Shown piece after piece: positions 26,736-40,599 of a DNA stretch of 64,000 nucleotides. The translations under genes and the position numbers were made by a program. Location: positions 705,158,885-705,222,884 of the forward strand of contig CM068367.1 in the NCBI GenBank assembly GCA_034769895.1. Direction: 5' to 3'. Within the stretch, counting starts at the first letter, position 1. Every line of letters begins with the position of its first letter. The DNA comes from Magicicada septendecula. Its lineage: Eukaryota; Arthropoda; Insecta; Hemiptera; Cicadidae. The notes beneath the pieces are model-generated. The model was given only the letters and a program-made list of their open reading frames with translations, had not been told where the DNA came from and ran no database searches.

Positions 26736-29700
26736 TGACGATGCTATTTCCTCTTTTCTTCTTATACAATTTCATCTGCGAAATATGTGTTCTCCGTACA
26801 TATTCTTGAGTCGCAGGTTCGTACAGGGCTACTGTAACTGGAGTTAAGTACTTCTTGATTTGGAAGGACCACACCATCGGTATGATAGTTTAGAGGTGGT
26901 CTTATCAATTGCACTACTAGTCGGGTGTGTCTTGTACATTACTAAGTCACAGACTTGGTACCTAACTAAATTGTTACTCTTATGAACGTTTCTCTCGTGG
27001 TATTTTCTGGATTTCTCAAGGTTCGCTCTTGTAAACGAGTCCGCTTAGGTTGTTTAACTGCGCGGGTGTATCAAATCCACTTTCGCGTATTGACTTATGC
27101 AATTCCACGACTGTTACATTTGCATGGGGTAGACCACGCAAAAGAGCTTCATAAGACAGCTCGTCCTTTAATAGTAAATCTGGATTAAATTGTGCCATTT
27201 TTATCTTATTTCTAACACATTAAACTTTACTTAAAATTGATTTTACTACACTATACACTTATTACATAGACAATTTATTTCTTGGTTAAATCATTTGCAT
27301 TGTTCACAAGAGAATAATTTCTCTTCTAAGGGAAGGACAAAAATTCCACACACACTTCAATGTAAAGTCAACGATCAGCTGTTCGCTGGAATGTAGGTCA
27401 CCCTAGTTTATTTAGTAAACAATGGCAAGGTAGTTGTATGCGTGGCAACGCGAGGGTTACATTCAAGTATTGTTCTCTATAACAATAGCTAAGGCTATCT
27501 TTATCGACCGGTTTCAACTGGGGAAGCCAGTTGTACCAAGGGGTGAATCCGATTCAACGAAACACGCTTTACAAGATACAGGTGTATTACGGTAGTAACA
27601 GTCCGAGTTTAGTAATTAATTGTCTTACGTTCTACCTTTAATTTTGAAATTATTTTTTTTTTTTGCTAACAAAATTAAGTTACGAATTTCTTTACACGTA
27701 ATTAACCGAGTCTACTTTAGTCAGGAGTTTATATTATTTTTTTTTTTTTACCGTGACGACAGACATACACTTACATACTATGCAGGCATATTCAGGAAAC
27801 TACAGGTCTTGAATTGTCCCAATATAAACCTGTTAAAGACTGAACAGTTTGACAAGCACTAAAATTCATGTACGTACTTGCATTGGCGTAATACAATGAT
27901 AGTCGGTATTATTTTGCGTATCTTAAACAAATTACATCATACGCAAATTATTACATAATCTAGTACAAAATAAATTCACCTTATGAAAATTACTGTTAAC
28001 ATGAAATACAATAACTGAGTGCATAGATCAGCAAAGAGTTATCTATTTTACTACTTAACAATTTTTTTTTTAATTTAGCAGAGTGGCGCATTTTTGTTTG
28101 CGTCACGATGCTTACAAACCTTTTATATAAATAAGCAAAGTGGCACATTTTTGTAACGTTCTGGGCTACGTTACAAATCCAGGGAACCCATCATAATTGA
28201 CGCTAGCCAATTATACAGGCTGCCTACGTTGTAACGAACTGAAATTAAATTCAACACAAAGAATAATAATATTTATTTTTTTGATTAGGACACAAGGGGA
28301 AGGTATTTCACTGATTTATGCACTCACTTCAATCTGTAATAAGATGACATCTCTTTATTAACAAATTATATAAATAGATCCCATAACATAAATTATACTG
28401 AAATATTCAAAAAGGTTTTCTGTAAAACAAGGGATCATATTGATCATGTTATTTACCTCGGATCCGAGTCTCGTTATATATAGTAAAGACATCTGAATGA
28501 TACTATGCTCATCTAGGAGCTTGCATGATTACATAAACCATTTGAAGAATGGTATTATTTATTTAAGTGATTATAACTTACATTTCAAAATTAACGTTAC
28601 AACGTATGATTTTCGATACTACAGTTTATATTTCTTAGGTTTTATTTATTACTTAAAGAAAATTATAGTCTCTTGAAAAAAGTCTCTTTCATCTATAAAA
28701 GTTATGTTTTAAATGTACTTAATTCTCGATAGGCAAGCTATCGAGTCACCTCTACAATAAGCTTTGCTGTCCTCGTCCTGGGGTGTGACTCTTGGGAATT
28801 CTGGTAGTCGGTGTAGTCATCTTGGTCGAGTCTCTGGTGAATATCTTATAGCTGTATTAGTGAGGAGATTGATGTAATGCTGCACGAAGTTGGGTTGATC
28901 CACGTAGGTCCTGGTCAGCCGTGTATGGGTTGTAGACGTCCGTATATACAATTTGGCAGGTCACATATTCACAGGTAGAGTTGTACTGGAGTTTGCATCT
29001 TAAGTAGAGACGTCACCTTGTTTACGAGTTCTTAATTTTTCTTATATTACTACATTTCTTGAATAAACCTTTTACTACATTTACTACATCATATACACAT
29101 ATAACGATCACTAGCTCCCCACGTTTTTTGTTTAGTGGTAGCTAACCATCATTTTAAAGTTTAAATAACTCATTTTTGCAGAGCCCTCGCTTTTAGGTGT
29201 GTACTGTCTGAACGCCGCATCGTAACTCTTACCTCGATACGGCAGGGGCATTACAACGAAGCGGAGCGAGTACTCCGCCATAATATAGTTCCAACTTTTA
29301 TTTAAATAGACATTCTTATAGCAAGATGAAACAAATTATTTAGACTTATTTAGTTTACAGGGACTATTTTAACTACTACTGGTGCCTTCAAATTATTAAT
29401 TACTTACATCACGATTTTCAGGTATTTCTAAGTTACAGACGGTATTTCTAAGCACGTTGTGTCCGGAATTAAACAGGTCAACGCATGATGATTTACTAAA
29501 GGGTTAACTGTAATATTATTAACTTTTTCCAATACGATTTTTTTTATTTCTTGTTTAGTTAGAATTTCTCAATTTAAATCTCATACTTATTCTGAGTTAG
29601 ATCAGGGGTATTAGGTTTAATTGTGCGATTTAAAAATACATAATTGCTTTCTCAGTTTTTTCATTATTTATATCTTTTTTTATTATTAATTAAATCATCA

Positions 29701-30200
29701 CATACTCCACCGCTTAAAATTGACATTGGGAATTTTAGTAAGAAAAAATTCAAAGGTGGGGGACTTCGAGTATGCTTGGTGTTAATGTGTGGAATTTCTC
29801 TCCCCCTTTTTCTTTTTCTTTCACATTGTTATTGGTATGTGTTATACACATTTATTTCTTCTCTATAATAAAACAATATACATATATATTTTCTTACATA
29901 CTACTTTTTTCATGATATAAAATTCACACTTAAGATCTACATTTTAGAACACAAAACTTTTTATTATGTCTACTACTTAAATCTACTACCGGTTTTTTCT
30001 TTGGGTTTTTGTTACTCTCTTCATAGAGTAATTTTCTAAATATTTTGTTATTTAGAGGTCATTGAGTACGCATTTGCTTATCTTTCGCTGAACAGGATCT
30101 CAGGTTGATCAGGCCTCATTTCCAAATTCTACGATTAACACTTAGCATGGTTACTGAGGTATAAGATAACTTGTCTACCTAGTATTACCTTTTCTATTTT
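26736..30200 (-). mobile_element. Array unit 3
   Basis: Gag-like ATG at 27198, with one Ala-to-Val change in the gag stub; LTR 5' tip at 29702. Near 27655 a poly-T run replaces the TTTTTAATTTTTT of the other units. Confidence 0.9.
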
Positions 30201-33200
30201 TGACGATGCTATTTCCTCTTTTCTTCTTATACAATTTCATCTGCGAAATATGTGTTCTCCGTACATATTCTTGAGTCGCATGTTCGTACAGGGCTACTGT
30301 AACTGGAGTTAAGTACTTCTTGATTTGGAAGGACCACACCATCGGTATGATAGTTTAGAGGTGGTCTTATCAATTGCACTACTAGTCGGGTGTGTCTTGT
30401 ACATTACTAAGTCACCGACTTGGTACCTAACTAAATTGTTACTGTTATGAACGTTTCTCTCGTGGTATTTTCTGGATTTCTCAAGGTTCGCTCTTGTAAT
30501 CGAGTCCGCTTAGGTTGTTTAACTGCGCGGGTGTATCAAATCCACTTTCGCGTATTGACTTATGCAATTCCGCGACTGTTACATTTGCATGGGGTAGACC
30601 ACGCAAAAGAGCTTCATAAGACAGCTCGTCCTTTAATAGTAAATCTGGATTAAATTGTGCCATTTTTATCTTATTTCTAACACATTAAAATTTACTTAAA
30701 ATTGATTTTACTACACTATACACTTATTACATAGACAATTTATTTCTTGGTTAAATCATTTGCATTGTTCACAAGAGAATAATTTCTCTTCTAAGGGAAG
30801 GACAAAAATTCCACACACACTTCAATGTAAAGTCAACGATCAGCTGTTCGCTGGAATGTAGGTCACCCTAGTTTATTTAGTAAAAAATGGCAAGGTAGTT
30901 GTATGCGTGGCAACGCGAGGTTTACATTCAAGTATTGTTCTCTATAACAATAGCTAAGGCTATCTTTATCGACCGGTTTCAACTGGGGAAGCCAGTTGTA
31001 CCAAGGGGTGAATCCGATTCAACGAAACACGCTTTACAAGATACAGGTGTATTACGGTAGTAACAGTCCGAGTTTAGTAATTAATTGTCTTACGTTCTAC
31101 CTTTAATTTTGAAATTATTTTTAATATTTTGCTAACAAAATTAAGTTACGAATTTCTTTACACGTAATTAACCGAGTCTACTTTAGTCAGGAGTTTATAT
31201 TATTTTTTTTTTTTTACCGTGACGACAGACATACACTTACATACTATGCAGGCATATTCAGGAAACTACAGGTCTTGAATTGTCCCAATATAAACCTGTT
31301 AAAGACTGAACAGTTTGACAAGCACTAAAATTCATGTACGTACTTGCATTGGCGTAATACAATGATAGTCGGTATTATTTTGCGTATCTTAAACAAATTA
31401 CATCATACTCAAATTATTACATAATCTAGTACAAAATAAATTCACCTTATGAAAATTACTGTTAACATGAAATACAATAACTGAGTGCATAGATCAGCAG
31501 AGAGTTATCTATTTTACTACTTAACAATTTTTTTTTTAATTTAGCAGAGTGGCGCATTTTTGTTTGCGTCACGATGCTTACAAACCTTTTATATAAATAA
31601 GCAAAGTGGCACATTTTTGTAACGTTCTGGGCTACGTTACAAATCCAGGGAACCCATCATAATTGACGCTAGCCAATTATACAGGCTGCCTACGTTGTAA
31701 CGAACTGAAATTAAATTCAACACAAAGAATAATAATATTTATTTTTTTGATTAGGACACAAGGGGAAGGTATTTCACTGATTTATGCACTCACTTCAATC
31801 TGTAATAAGATGACATCTCTTTATTAACAAATTATATAAATAGATCCCATAACATAAATTATACTGAAATATTCAAAAAGGTTTTCTGTAAAACAAGGGA
31901 TCATATTGATCATGTTATTTACCTCGGATCCGAGTCTCGTTATATATAGTAAAGACATCTGTATGATACTATGCTCATCTAGGAGCTTGCATGATTACAT
32001 AAACCATTTGAAGAATGGTATTATTTATTTAAGTGATTATAACTTACATTTCAAAATTAACGTTACAACGTATGATTTTCGATACTACAGTTTATATTTC
32101 TTAGGTTTTATTTATTACTTAAAGAAAATTATAGTCTCTTGAAAAAAGTCTCTTTCATCTATAAAAGTTATGTTTTAAATGTACTTAATTCTCGATAGGC
32201 AAGCTATCGAGTCACCTCTACAATAAGCTTTGCTGTCCTCGTCCTGGGGTGTGACTCTTGGGAATTCTGGTAGTCGGTGTAGTCATCTTGGTCGAGTCTC
32301 TGGTGAATATCTTATAGCTGTATTAGTGAGGAGATTGATGTAATGCTGCACGAAGTTGGGTTGATCCACGTAGGTCCTGGTCAGCCGTGTATGGGTTGTA
32401 GACGTCCGTATATACAATTTGGGAGGTCACATATTCACAGGTATAGTTGTACTGGAGTTTGCATCTTAAGTAGAGACGTCACCTTGTTTACGAGTTCTTA
32501 ATTTTTCTTATATTACTACATTTCTTGAATAAACCTTTTACTACATTTACTACACCATATACACATATAACGATCACTAGCTCCCCACGTTTTTTGTTTA
32601 GTGGTAGTTAACCATTATTTTAAAGTTTAAATAACTCATTTTTGCAGAGCCCTCGCTTGGAGGTGTGTACTGTCTGAACGCCGCATCGGAGCTCTTACCT
32701 CGATACGGCAGGGGCATTACAACGAAGCGGAGCGAGTACTCCGCCATAATATAGTTCCAACTTTTATTTAAATAGACATTCTTATAGCAAGATGAAACAA
32801 ATTATTTAGACTTATTTAGTTTACAGGGACTATTTTAACTACTACTGGTGCCTTCAAATTATTAATTACTTACATCACGATTTTCAGGTATTTCTAAGTT
32901 ACAGACGGTATTTCTAAGCACGTTGTGTCCGGAATTAAACAGGTCAACGCATGATGATTTACTAAAGGGTTAACTGTAATATTATTAACTTTTTCCAATA
33001 CGATTTTTTTTATTTCTTGTTTAGTTAGAATTTCTCAATTTAAATCTCATACTTATTCTGAGTTAGATCACGGGTATTAGGTTTAATTGTGCGATTTAAA
33101 AATACATAATTGCTTTCTCAGTTTTTTCATTATTTATATCTTTTTTTATTATTAATTAAATCATCACATACTCCACCGCTTAAAATTGACATTGGGAATT

Positions 33201-33666
33201 TTAGTAAGAAAAAATTCAAAGGTGGGGGACTTGGAGTATGCTTGGTGTTAATGTGTGGAATTTCTCTCCCCCTTTTTCTTTTTCTTTCACATTGTTATTG
33301 GTATGTGTTATACACATTTATTTCTTCTCTATAATAAAACAATATACATATATATTTTCTTACATACTACTTTTTTCATGATATAAAATTCACACTTAAG
33401 ATCTACATTTTAGAACACAAAACTTTTTATTATGTCTACTACTTAAATCTACTACCGGTTTTTTCTTTGGGTTTTTGTTACTCTCTTCATAGAGTAATTT
33501 TCTAAATATTTTGTTATTTAGAGGTCATTGAGTACGCATTTGCTTATCTTTCGCTGAACAGGATCTCAGGTTGATCAGGCCTCATTTCCAAATTCTACGA
33601 TTAACACTTAGCATGGTTACTGAGGTATAAGATAACTTGTCTACCTAGTATTACCTTTTCTATTTT
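30201..33666 (-). mobile_element. Array unit 4
   Basis: Gag-like ATG at 30663; LTR 5' tip at 33168. Shares with unit 5 the variants CGGAGCTCTTACC (near 32690) and GGGAGGTCACAT (near 32420), marking them as sister copies. Confidence 0.9.
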
Positions 33667-36600
33667 TGACGATGCTATTTCCTCTTTTCTTCTTATACAA
33701 TTTCATCTGCGAAATATGTGTTCTCCGTACATATTCTTGAGTCGCATGTTCGTACAGGGCTACTGTAACTGGAGTTAAGTACTTCTTGATTTGGAAGGAC
33801 CACACCATCGGTATGATAGTTTAGAGGTGGTCTTATCAATTGCACTACTAGTCGGGTGTGTCTTGTACATTACTAAGTCACCGACTTGGTACCTAACTAA
33901 ATTGTTACTGTTATGAACGTTTCTCTCGTGGTATTTTCTGGATTTCTCAAGGTTCGCTCTTGTAATCGAGTCCGCTTAGGTTGTTTAACTGCGCGGGTGT
34001 ATCAAATCCACTTTCGCGTATTGACTTATGCAATTCCGCGACTGTTACATTTGCATGGGGTAGACCACGCAAAAGAGCTTCATAAGACAGCTCGTCCTTT
34101 AATAGTAAATCTGGATTAAATTGTGCCATTTTTATCTTATTTCTAACACATTAAACTTTACTTAAAATTGATTTTACTACACTATACACTTATTACATAG
34201 ACAATTTATTTCTTGGTTAAATCATTTGCATTGTTCACAAGAGAATAATTTCTCTTCTAAGGGAAGGACAAAAATTCCACACACACTTCAATGTAAAGTC
34301 AACGATCAGCTGTTCGCTGGAATGTAGGTCACCCTAGTTTATTTAGTAAAAAATGGCAAGGTAGTTGTATGCGTGGCAACGCGAGGTTTACATTCAAGTA
34401 TTGTTCTCTATAACAATAGCTAAGGCTATCTTTATCGACCGGTTTCAACTGGGGAAGCCAGTTGTACCAAGGGGTGAATCCGATTCAACGAAACACGCTT
34501 TACAAGATACAGGTGTATTACGGTAGTAACAGTCCGAGTTTAGTAATTAATTGTCTTACGTTCTACCTTTAATTTTGAAATTATTTTTAATTTTTTGCTA
34601 ACAAAATTAAGTTACGAATTTCTTTACACGTAATTAACCGAGTCTACTTTAGTCAGGAGTTTATATTATTTTTTTTTTTTTACCGTGACGACAGACATAC
34701 ACTTACATACTATGCAGGCATATTCAGGAAACTACAGGTCTTGAATTGTCCCAATATAAACCTGTTAAAGACTGAACAGTTTGACAAGCACTAAAATTCA
34801 TGTACGTACTTGCATTGGCGTAATACAATGATAGTCGGTATTATTTTGCGTATCTTAAACAAATTACATCATACGCAAATTATTACATAATCTAGTACAA
34901 AATAAATTCACCTTATGAAAATTACTGTTAACATGAAATACAATAACTGAGTGCATAGATCAGCAGAGAGTTATCTATTTTACTACTTAACAATTTTTTT
35001 TTTAATTTAGCAGAGTGGCGCATTTTTGTTTGCGTCACGATGCTTACAAACCTTTTATATAAATAAGCAAAGTGGCACATTTTTGTAACGTTCTGGGCTA
35101 CGTTACAAATCCAGGGAACCCATCATAATTGACGCTAGCCAATTATACAGGCTGCCTACATTGTAACGAACTGAAATTAAATTCAACACAAAGAATAATA
35201 ATATTTATTTTTTTGATTAGGACACAAGGGGAAGGTATTTCACTGATTTATGCACTCACTTCAATCTGTAATAAGATGACATCTCTTTATTAACAAATTA
35301 TATAAATAGATCCCATAACATAAATTATACTGAAATATTCAAAAAGGTTTTCTGTAAAACAAGGGATCATATTGATCATGTTATTTACCTCGGATCCGAG
35401 TCTCGTTATATATAGTAAAGACATCTGAATGATACTATGCTCATCTAGGAGCTTGCATGATTACATAAACCATTTGAAGAATGGTATTATTTATTTAAGT
35501 GATTATAACTTACATTTCAAAATTAACGTTACAACGTATGATTTTCGATACTACAGTTTATATTTCTTAGGTTTTATTTATTACTTAAAGAAAATTATAG
35601 TCTCTTGAAAAAAGTCTCTTTCATCTATAAAAGTTATGTTTTAAATGTACTTAATTCTCGATAGGCAAGCTATCGAGTCACCTCTACAATAAGCTTTGCT
35701 GTCCTCGTCCTGGGGTGTGACTCTTGGGAATTCTGGTAGTCGGTGTAGTCATCTTGGTCGAGTCTCTGGTGAATATCTTATAGCTGTATTAGTGAGGAGA
35801 TTGATGTAATGCTGCACGAAGTTGGGTTGATCCACGTAGGTCCTGGTCAGCCGTGTATGGGTTGTAGACGTCCGTATATACAATTTGGGAGGTCACATAT
35901 TCACAGGTATAGTTGTACTGGAGTTTGCATCTTAAGTAGAGACGTCACCTTGTTTACGAGTTCTTAATTTTTCTTATATTACTACATTTCTTGAATAAAC
36001 CTTTTACTACATTTACTACATCATATACACATATAACGATCACTAGCTCCCCACGTTTTTTGTTTAGTGGTAGTTAACCATTATTTTAAAGTTTAAATAA
36101 CTCATTTTTGCAGAGCCCTCGCTTGGAGGTGTGTACTGTCTGAACGCCGCATCGGAGCTCTTACCTCGATACGGCAGGGGCATTACAACGAAGCGGAGCG
36201 AGTACTCCGCCATAATATAGTTCCAACTTTTATTTAAATAGACATTCTTATAGCAAGATGAAACAAATTATTTAGACTTATTTAGTTTACAGGGACTATT
36301 TTAACTACTACTGGTGCCTTCAAATTATTAATTACTTACATCACGATTTTCAGGTATTTCTAAGTTACAGACGGTATTTCTAAGCACGTTGTGTCCGGAA
36401 TTAAACAGGTCAACGCATGATGATTTACTAAAGGGTTAACTGTAATATTATTAACTTTTTCCAATACGATTTTTTTTATTTCTTGTTTAGATAGAATTTC
36501 TCAATTTAAATCTCATACTTATTCTGAGTTAGATCACGGGTATTAGGTTTAATTGTGCGATTTAAAAATACATAATTGCTTTCTCAGTTTTTTCATTATT

Positions 36601-37132
36601 TATATCTTTTTTTATTATTAATTAAATCATCACATACTCCACCGCTTAAAATTGACATTGGGAATTTTAGTAAGAAAAAATTCAAAGGTGGGGGACTTGG
36701 AGTATGCTTGGTGTTAATGTGTGGAATTTCTCTCCCCCTTTTTCTTTTTCTTTCACATTGTTATTGGTATGTGTTATACACATTTATTTCTTCTCTATAA
36801 TAAAACAATATACATATATATTTTCTTACATACTACTTTTTTCATGATATAAAATTCACACTTAAGATCTACATTTTAGAACACAAAACTTTTTATTATG
36901 TCTACTACTTAAATCTACTACCGGTTTTTTCTTTGGGTTTTTGTTACTCTCTTCATAGAGTAATTTTCTAAATATTTTGTTATTTAGAGGTCATTGAGTA
37001 CTCATTTGCTTATCTTTCGCTGAACAGGATCTCAGGTTGATCAGGCCTCATTTCCAAATTCTACGATTAACACTTAGCATGGTTACTGAGGTATAAGATA
37101 ACTTGTCTACCTAGTATTACCTTTTCTATTTT
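33667..37132 (-). mobile_element. Array unit 5
   Basis: Gag-like ATG at 34129; LTR 5' tip at 36634. Same private variants as unit 4 (near 36152 and 35886). Confidence 0.9.
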
Positions 37133-40100
37133 TGACGATGCTATTTCCTCTTTTCTTCTTATACAATTTCATCTGCGAAATATGTGTTCTCCGTACATAT
37201 TCTTGAGTCGCAGGTTCGTACAGGGCTACTGTAACTGGAGTTAAGTACTTCTTGATTTGGAAGGACCACACCATCGGTATGATAGTTTAGAGGTGGTCTT
37301 ATCAATTGCACTACTAGTCGGGTGTGTCTTGTACATTACTAAGTCACCGACTTGGTACCTAACTAAATTGTTACTGTTATGAACGTTTCTCTCGTGGTAT
37401 TTTCTGGATTTCTCAAGGTTCGCTCTTGTAATCGAGTCCGCTTAGGTTGTTTAACTGCGCGGGTGTATCAAATCCACTTTCGCGTATTGACTTATGCAAT
37501 CCCGCGACTGTTACATTTGCATGGGGTAGACCACGCAAAAGAGCTTCATAAGACAGCTCGTCCTTTAATAGTAAATCTGGATTAAATTGTGCCATTTTTA
37601 TCTTATTTCTAACACATTAAACTTTACTTAAAATTGATTTTACTACACTATACACTTATTACATAGACAATTTATTTCTTGGTTAAATCATTTGCATTGT
37701 TCACAAGAGAATAATTTCTCTTCTAAGGGAAGGACAAAAATTCCACACACACTTCAATGTAAAGTCAACGATCAGCTGTTCGCTGGAATGTAGGTCACCC
37801 TAGTTTATTTAGTAAAAAATGGCAAGGTAGTTGTATGCGTGGCAACGCGAGGTTTACATTCAAGTATTGTTCTCAATAACAATAGCTAAGGCTATTTTTA
37901 TCGACCGGTTTCAACTGGGGAAGCCAGTTGTACCAAGCGGTGAATCCGATTCAACGAAACACGCTTTACAAGATACAGTTGTATTACGGTAGTAACAGTC
38001 CGAGTTTAGTAATTAATTGTCTTACGTTCTACCTTTAATTTTGAAATTATTTTTAATTTTTTGCTAACAAAATTAAGTTACGAATTTCTTTACACGTAAT
38101 TAACAGAGTCTACTTTAGTCAGGAGTTTATATTATTTTTTTTTTTTTTACCGTGACGACAGACATACACTTACATACTATGCAGGCATATTCAGGAAACT
38201 ACAGGTCTTGAATTGTCCCAATATAAACCTGTTAAAGACTGAACAGTTTGACAAGCACTAAAAATTATGTACGTACTTGCATTGGCGTAATACAATGATA
38301 GTCGGTATTATTTTGCGTATCTTAAACAAATTACATCATACGCAAATTATTACATAATCTAGTACAAAATAAATTCACCTTATGAAAATTACTGTTAACA
38401 TGAAATACAATAACTGAGTGCATAGATCAGCAGAGAGTTATCTATTTTACTACTTAACAATTTTTTTTTTAATTTAGCAGAGTGGCGCATTTTTGTTTGC
38501 GTCACGATGCTTACAAACCTTTTATATAAATAAGCAAAGTGGCACATTTTTGTAACGTTCTGGGCTACGTTACAAATCCAGGGAACCCATCATAATTGAC
38601 GCTAGCCAATTATACAGGCTGCCTACGTTGTAACGAACTGAAATTAAATTCAACACAAAGAATAATAATATTTATTTTTTTGATTAGGACACAAGGGGAA
38701 GGTATTTCACTGATTTATGCACTCACTTCAATCTGTAATAAGATGACATCTCTTTATTAACAAATTATATAAATAGATCCCATAACATAAATTATACTGA
38801 AATATTCAAAAAGGTTTTCTGTAAAACAAGGGATCATATTGATCATGTTATTTACCTCGGATCCGAGTCTCGTTATATATAGTAAAGACATCTGAATGAT
38901 ACTATGCTCATCTAGGAGCTTGCATGATTACATAAACCATTTGAAGAATGGTATTATTTATTTAAGTGATTATAACTTACATTTCAAAATTAACGTTACA
39001 ACGTATGATTTTCGATACTACAGTTTATATTTCTTAGGTTTTATTTATTACTTAAAGAAAATTATAGTCTCTTGAAAAAAGTCTCTTTCATCTATAAAAG
39101 TTATGTTTTAAATGTACTTAATTCTCGATAGGCAAGCTATCGAGTCACCTCTACAATAAGCTTTGCTGTCCTCGTCCTGGGGTGTGACTCTTGGGAATTC
39201 TGGTAGTCGGTGTAGTCATCTTGGTCGAGTCTCTGGTGAATATCTTATAGCTGTATTAGTGAGGAGATTGATGTAATGCTGCACGAAGTTGGGTTGATCC
39301 ACGTAGGTCCTGGTCAGCCGTGTATGGGTTGTAGACGTCCGTATATACAATTTGGCAGGTCACATATTCACAGGTAGAGTTGTACTGGAGTTTGCATCTT
39401 AAGTAGAGACGTCACCTTGTTTACGAGTTCTTAATTTTTCTTATATTACTACATTTCTAGAATAAACCTTTTACTACATTTACTACATCATATACACATA
39501 TAACGATCACTAGCTCCCCACGTTTTTTGTTTAGTGGTAGCTAACCATCATTTTAAAGTTTAAATAACTCATTTTTGCAGAGCCCTCGCTTTTAGGTGTG
39601 TACTGTCTGAACGCCGCATCGTAACTCTTACCTCGATACGGCAGGGGCATTACAACGAAGCGGAGCGAGTACTCCGCCATAATATAGTTCCAACTTTTAT
39701 TTAAATAGACATTCTTATAGCAAGATGAAACAAATTATTTAGACTTATTTAGTTTACAGGGACTATTTTAACTACTACTGGTGCCTTCAAATTATTAATT
39801 ACTTACATCACGATTTTCAGGTATTTCTAAGTTACAGACGGTATTTCTAAGCACGTTGTGTCCGGAATTAAACAGGTCAACGCATGATGATTTACTAAAG
39901 GGTTAACTGTAATATTATTAACTTTTTCCAATACGATTTTTTTTATTTCTTGTTTAGTTAGAATTTCTCAATTTAAATCTCATACTTATTCTGAGTTAGA
40001 TCAGGGGTATTAGGTTTAATTGTGCGATTTAAAAATACATAATTGCTTTCTCAGTTTTTTCATTATTTATATCTTTTTTTATTATTAATTAAATCATCAC

Positions 40101-40599
40101 ATACTCCACCGCTTAAAATTGACATTGGGAATTTTAGTAAGAAAAAATTCAAAGGTGGGGGACTTGGAGTATGCTTGGTGTTAATGTGTGGAATTTCTCT
40201 CCCCCTTTTTCTTTTTCTTTCACATTGTTATTGGTATGTGTTATACACATTTATTTCTTCTCTATAATAAAACAATATACATATATATTTTCTTACATAC
40301 TACTTTTTTCATGATATAAAATTCACACTTAAGATCTACATTTTAGAACACAAAACTTTTTATTATGTCTACTACTTAAATCTACTACCGGTTTTTTCTT
40401 TGGGTTTTTGTTACTCTCTTCATAGAGTAATTTTCTAAATATTTTGTTATTTAGAGGTCATTGAGTACTCATTTGCTTATCTTTCGCTGAACAGGATCTC
40501 AGGTTGATCAGGCCTCATTTCCAAATTCTACGATTAACACTTAGCATGGTTACTGAGGTATAAGATAACTTGTCTACCTAGTATTACCTTTTCTATTTT
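37133..40599 (-). mobile_element. Array unit 6
   Basis: Gag-like ATG at 37595; LTR 5' tip at 40101. Shares with unit 7 the variants CAAGCGGTGAATCC (37936) and AAAAATTATGTACG (38268), and an Ala-to-Gly change in the gag stub. Confidence 0.9.
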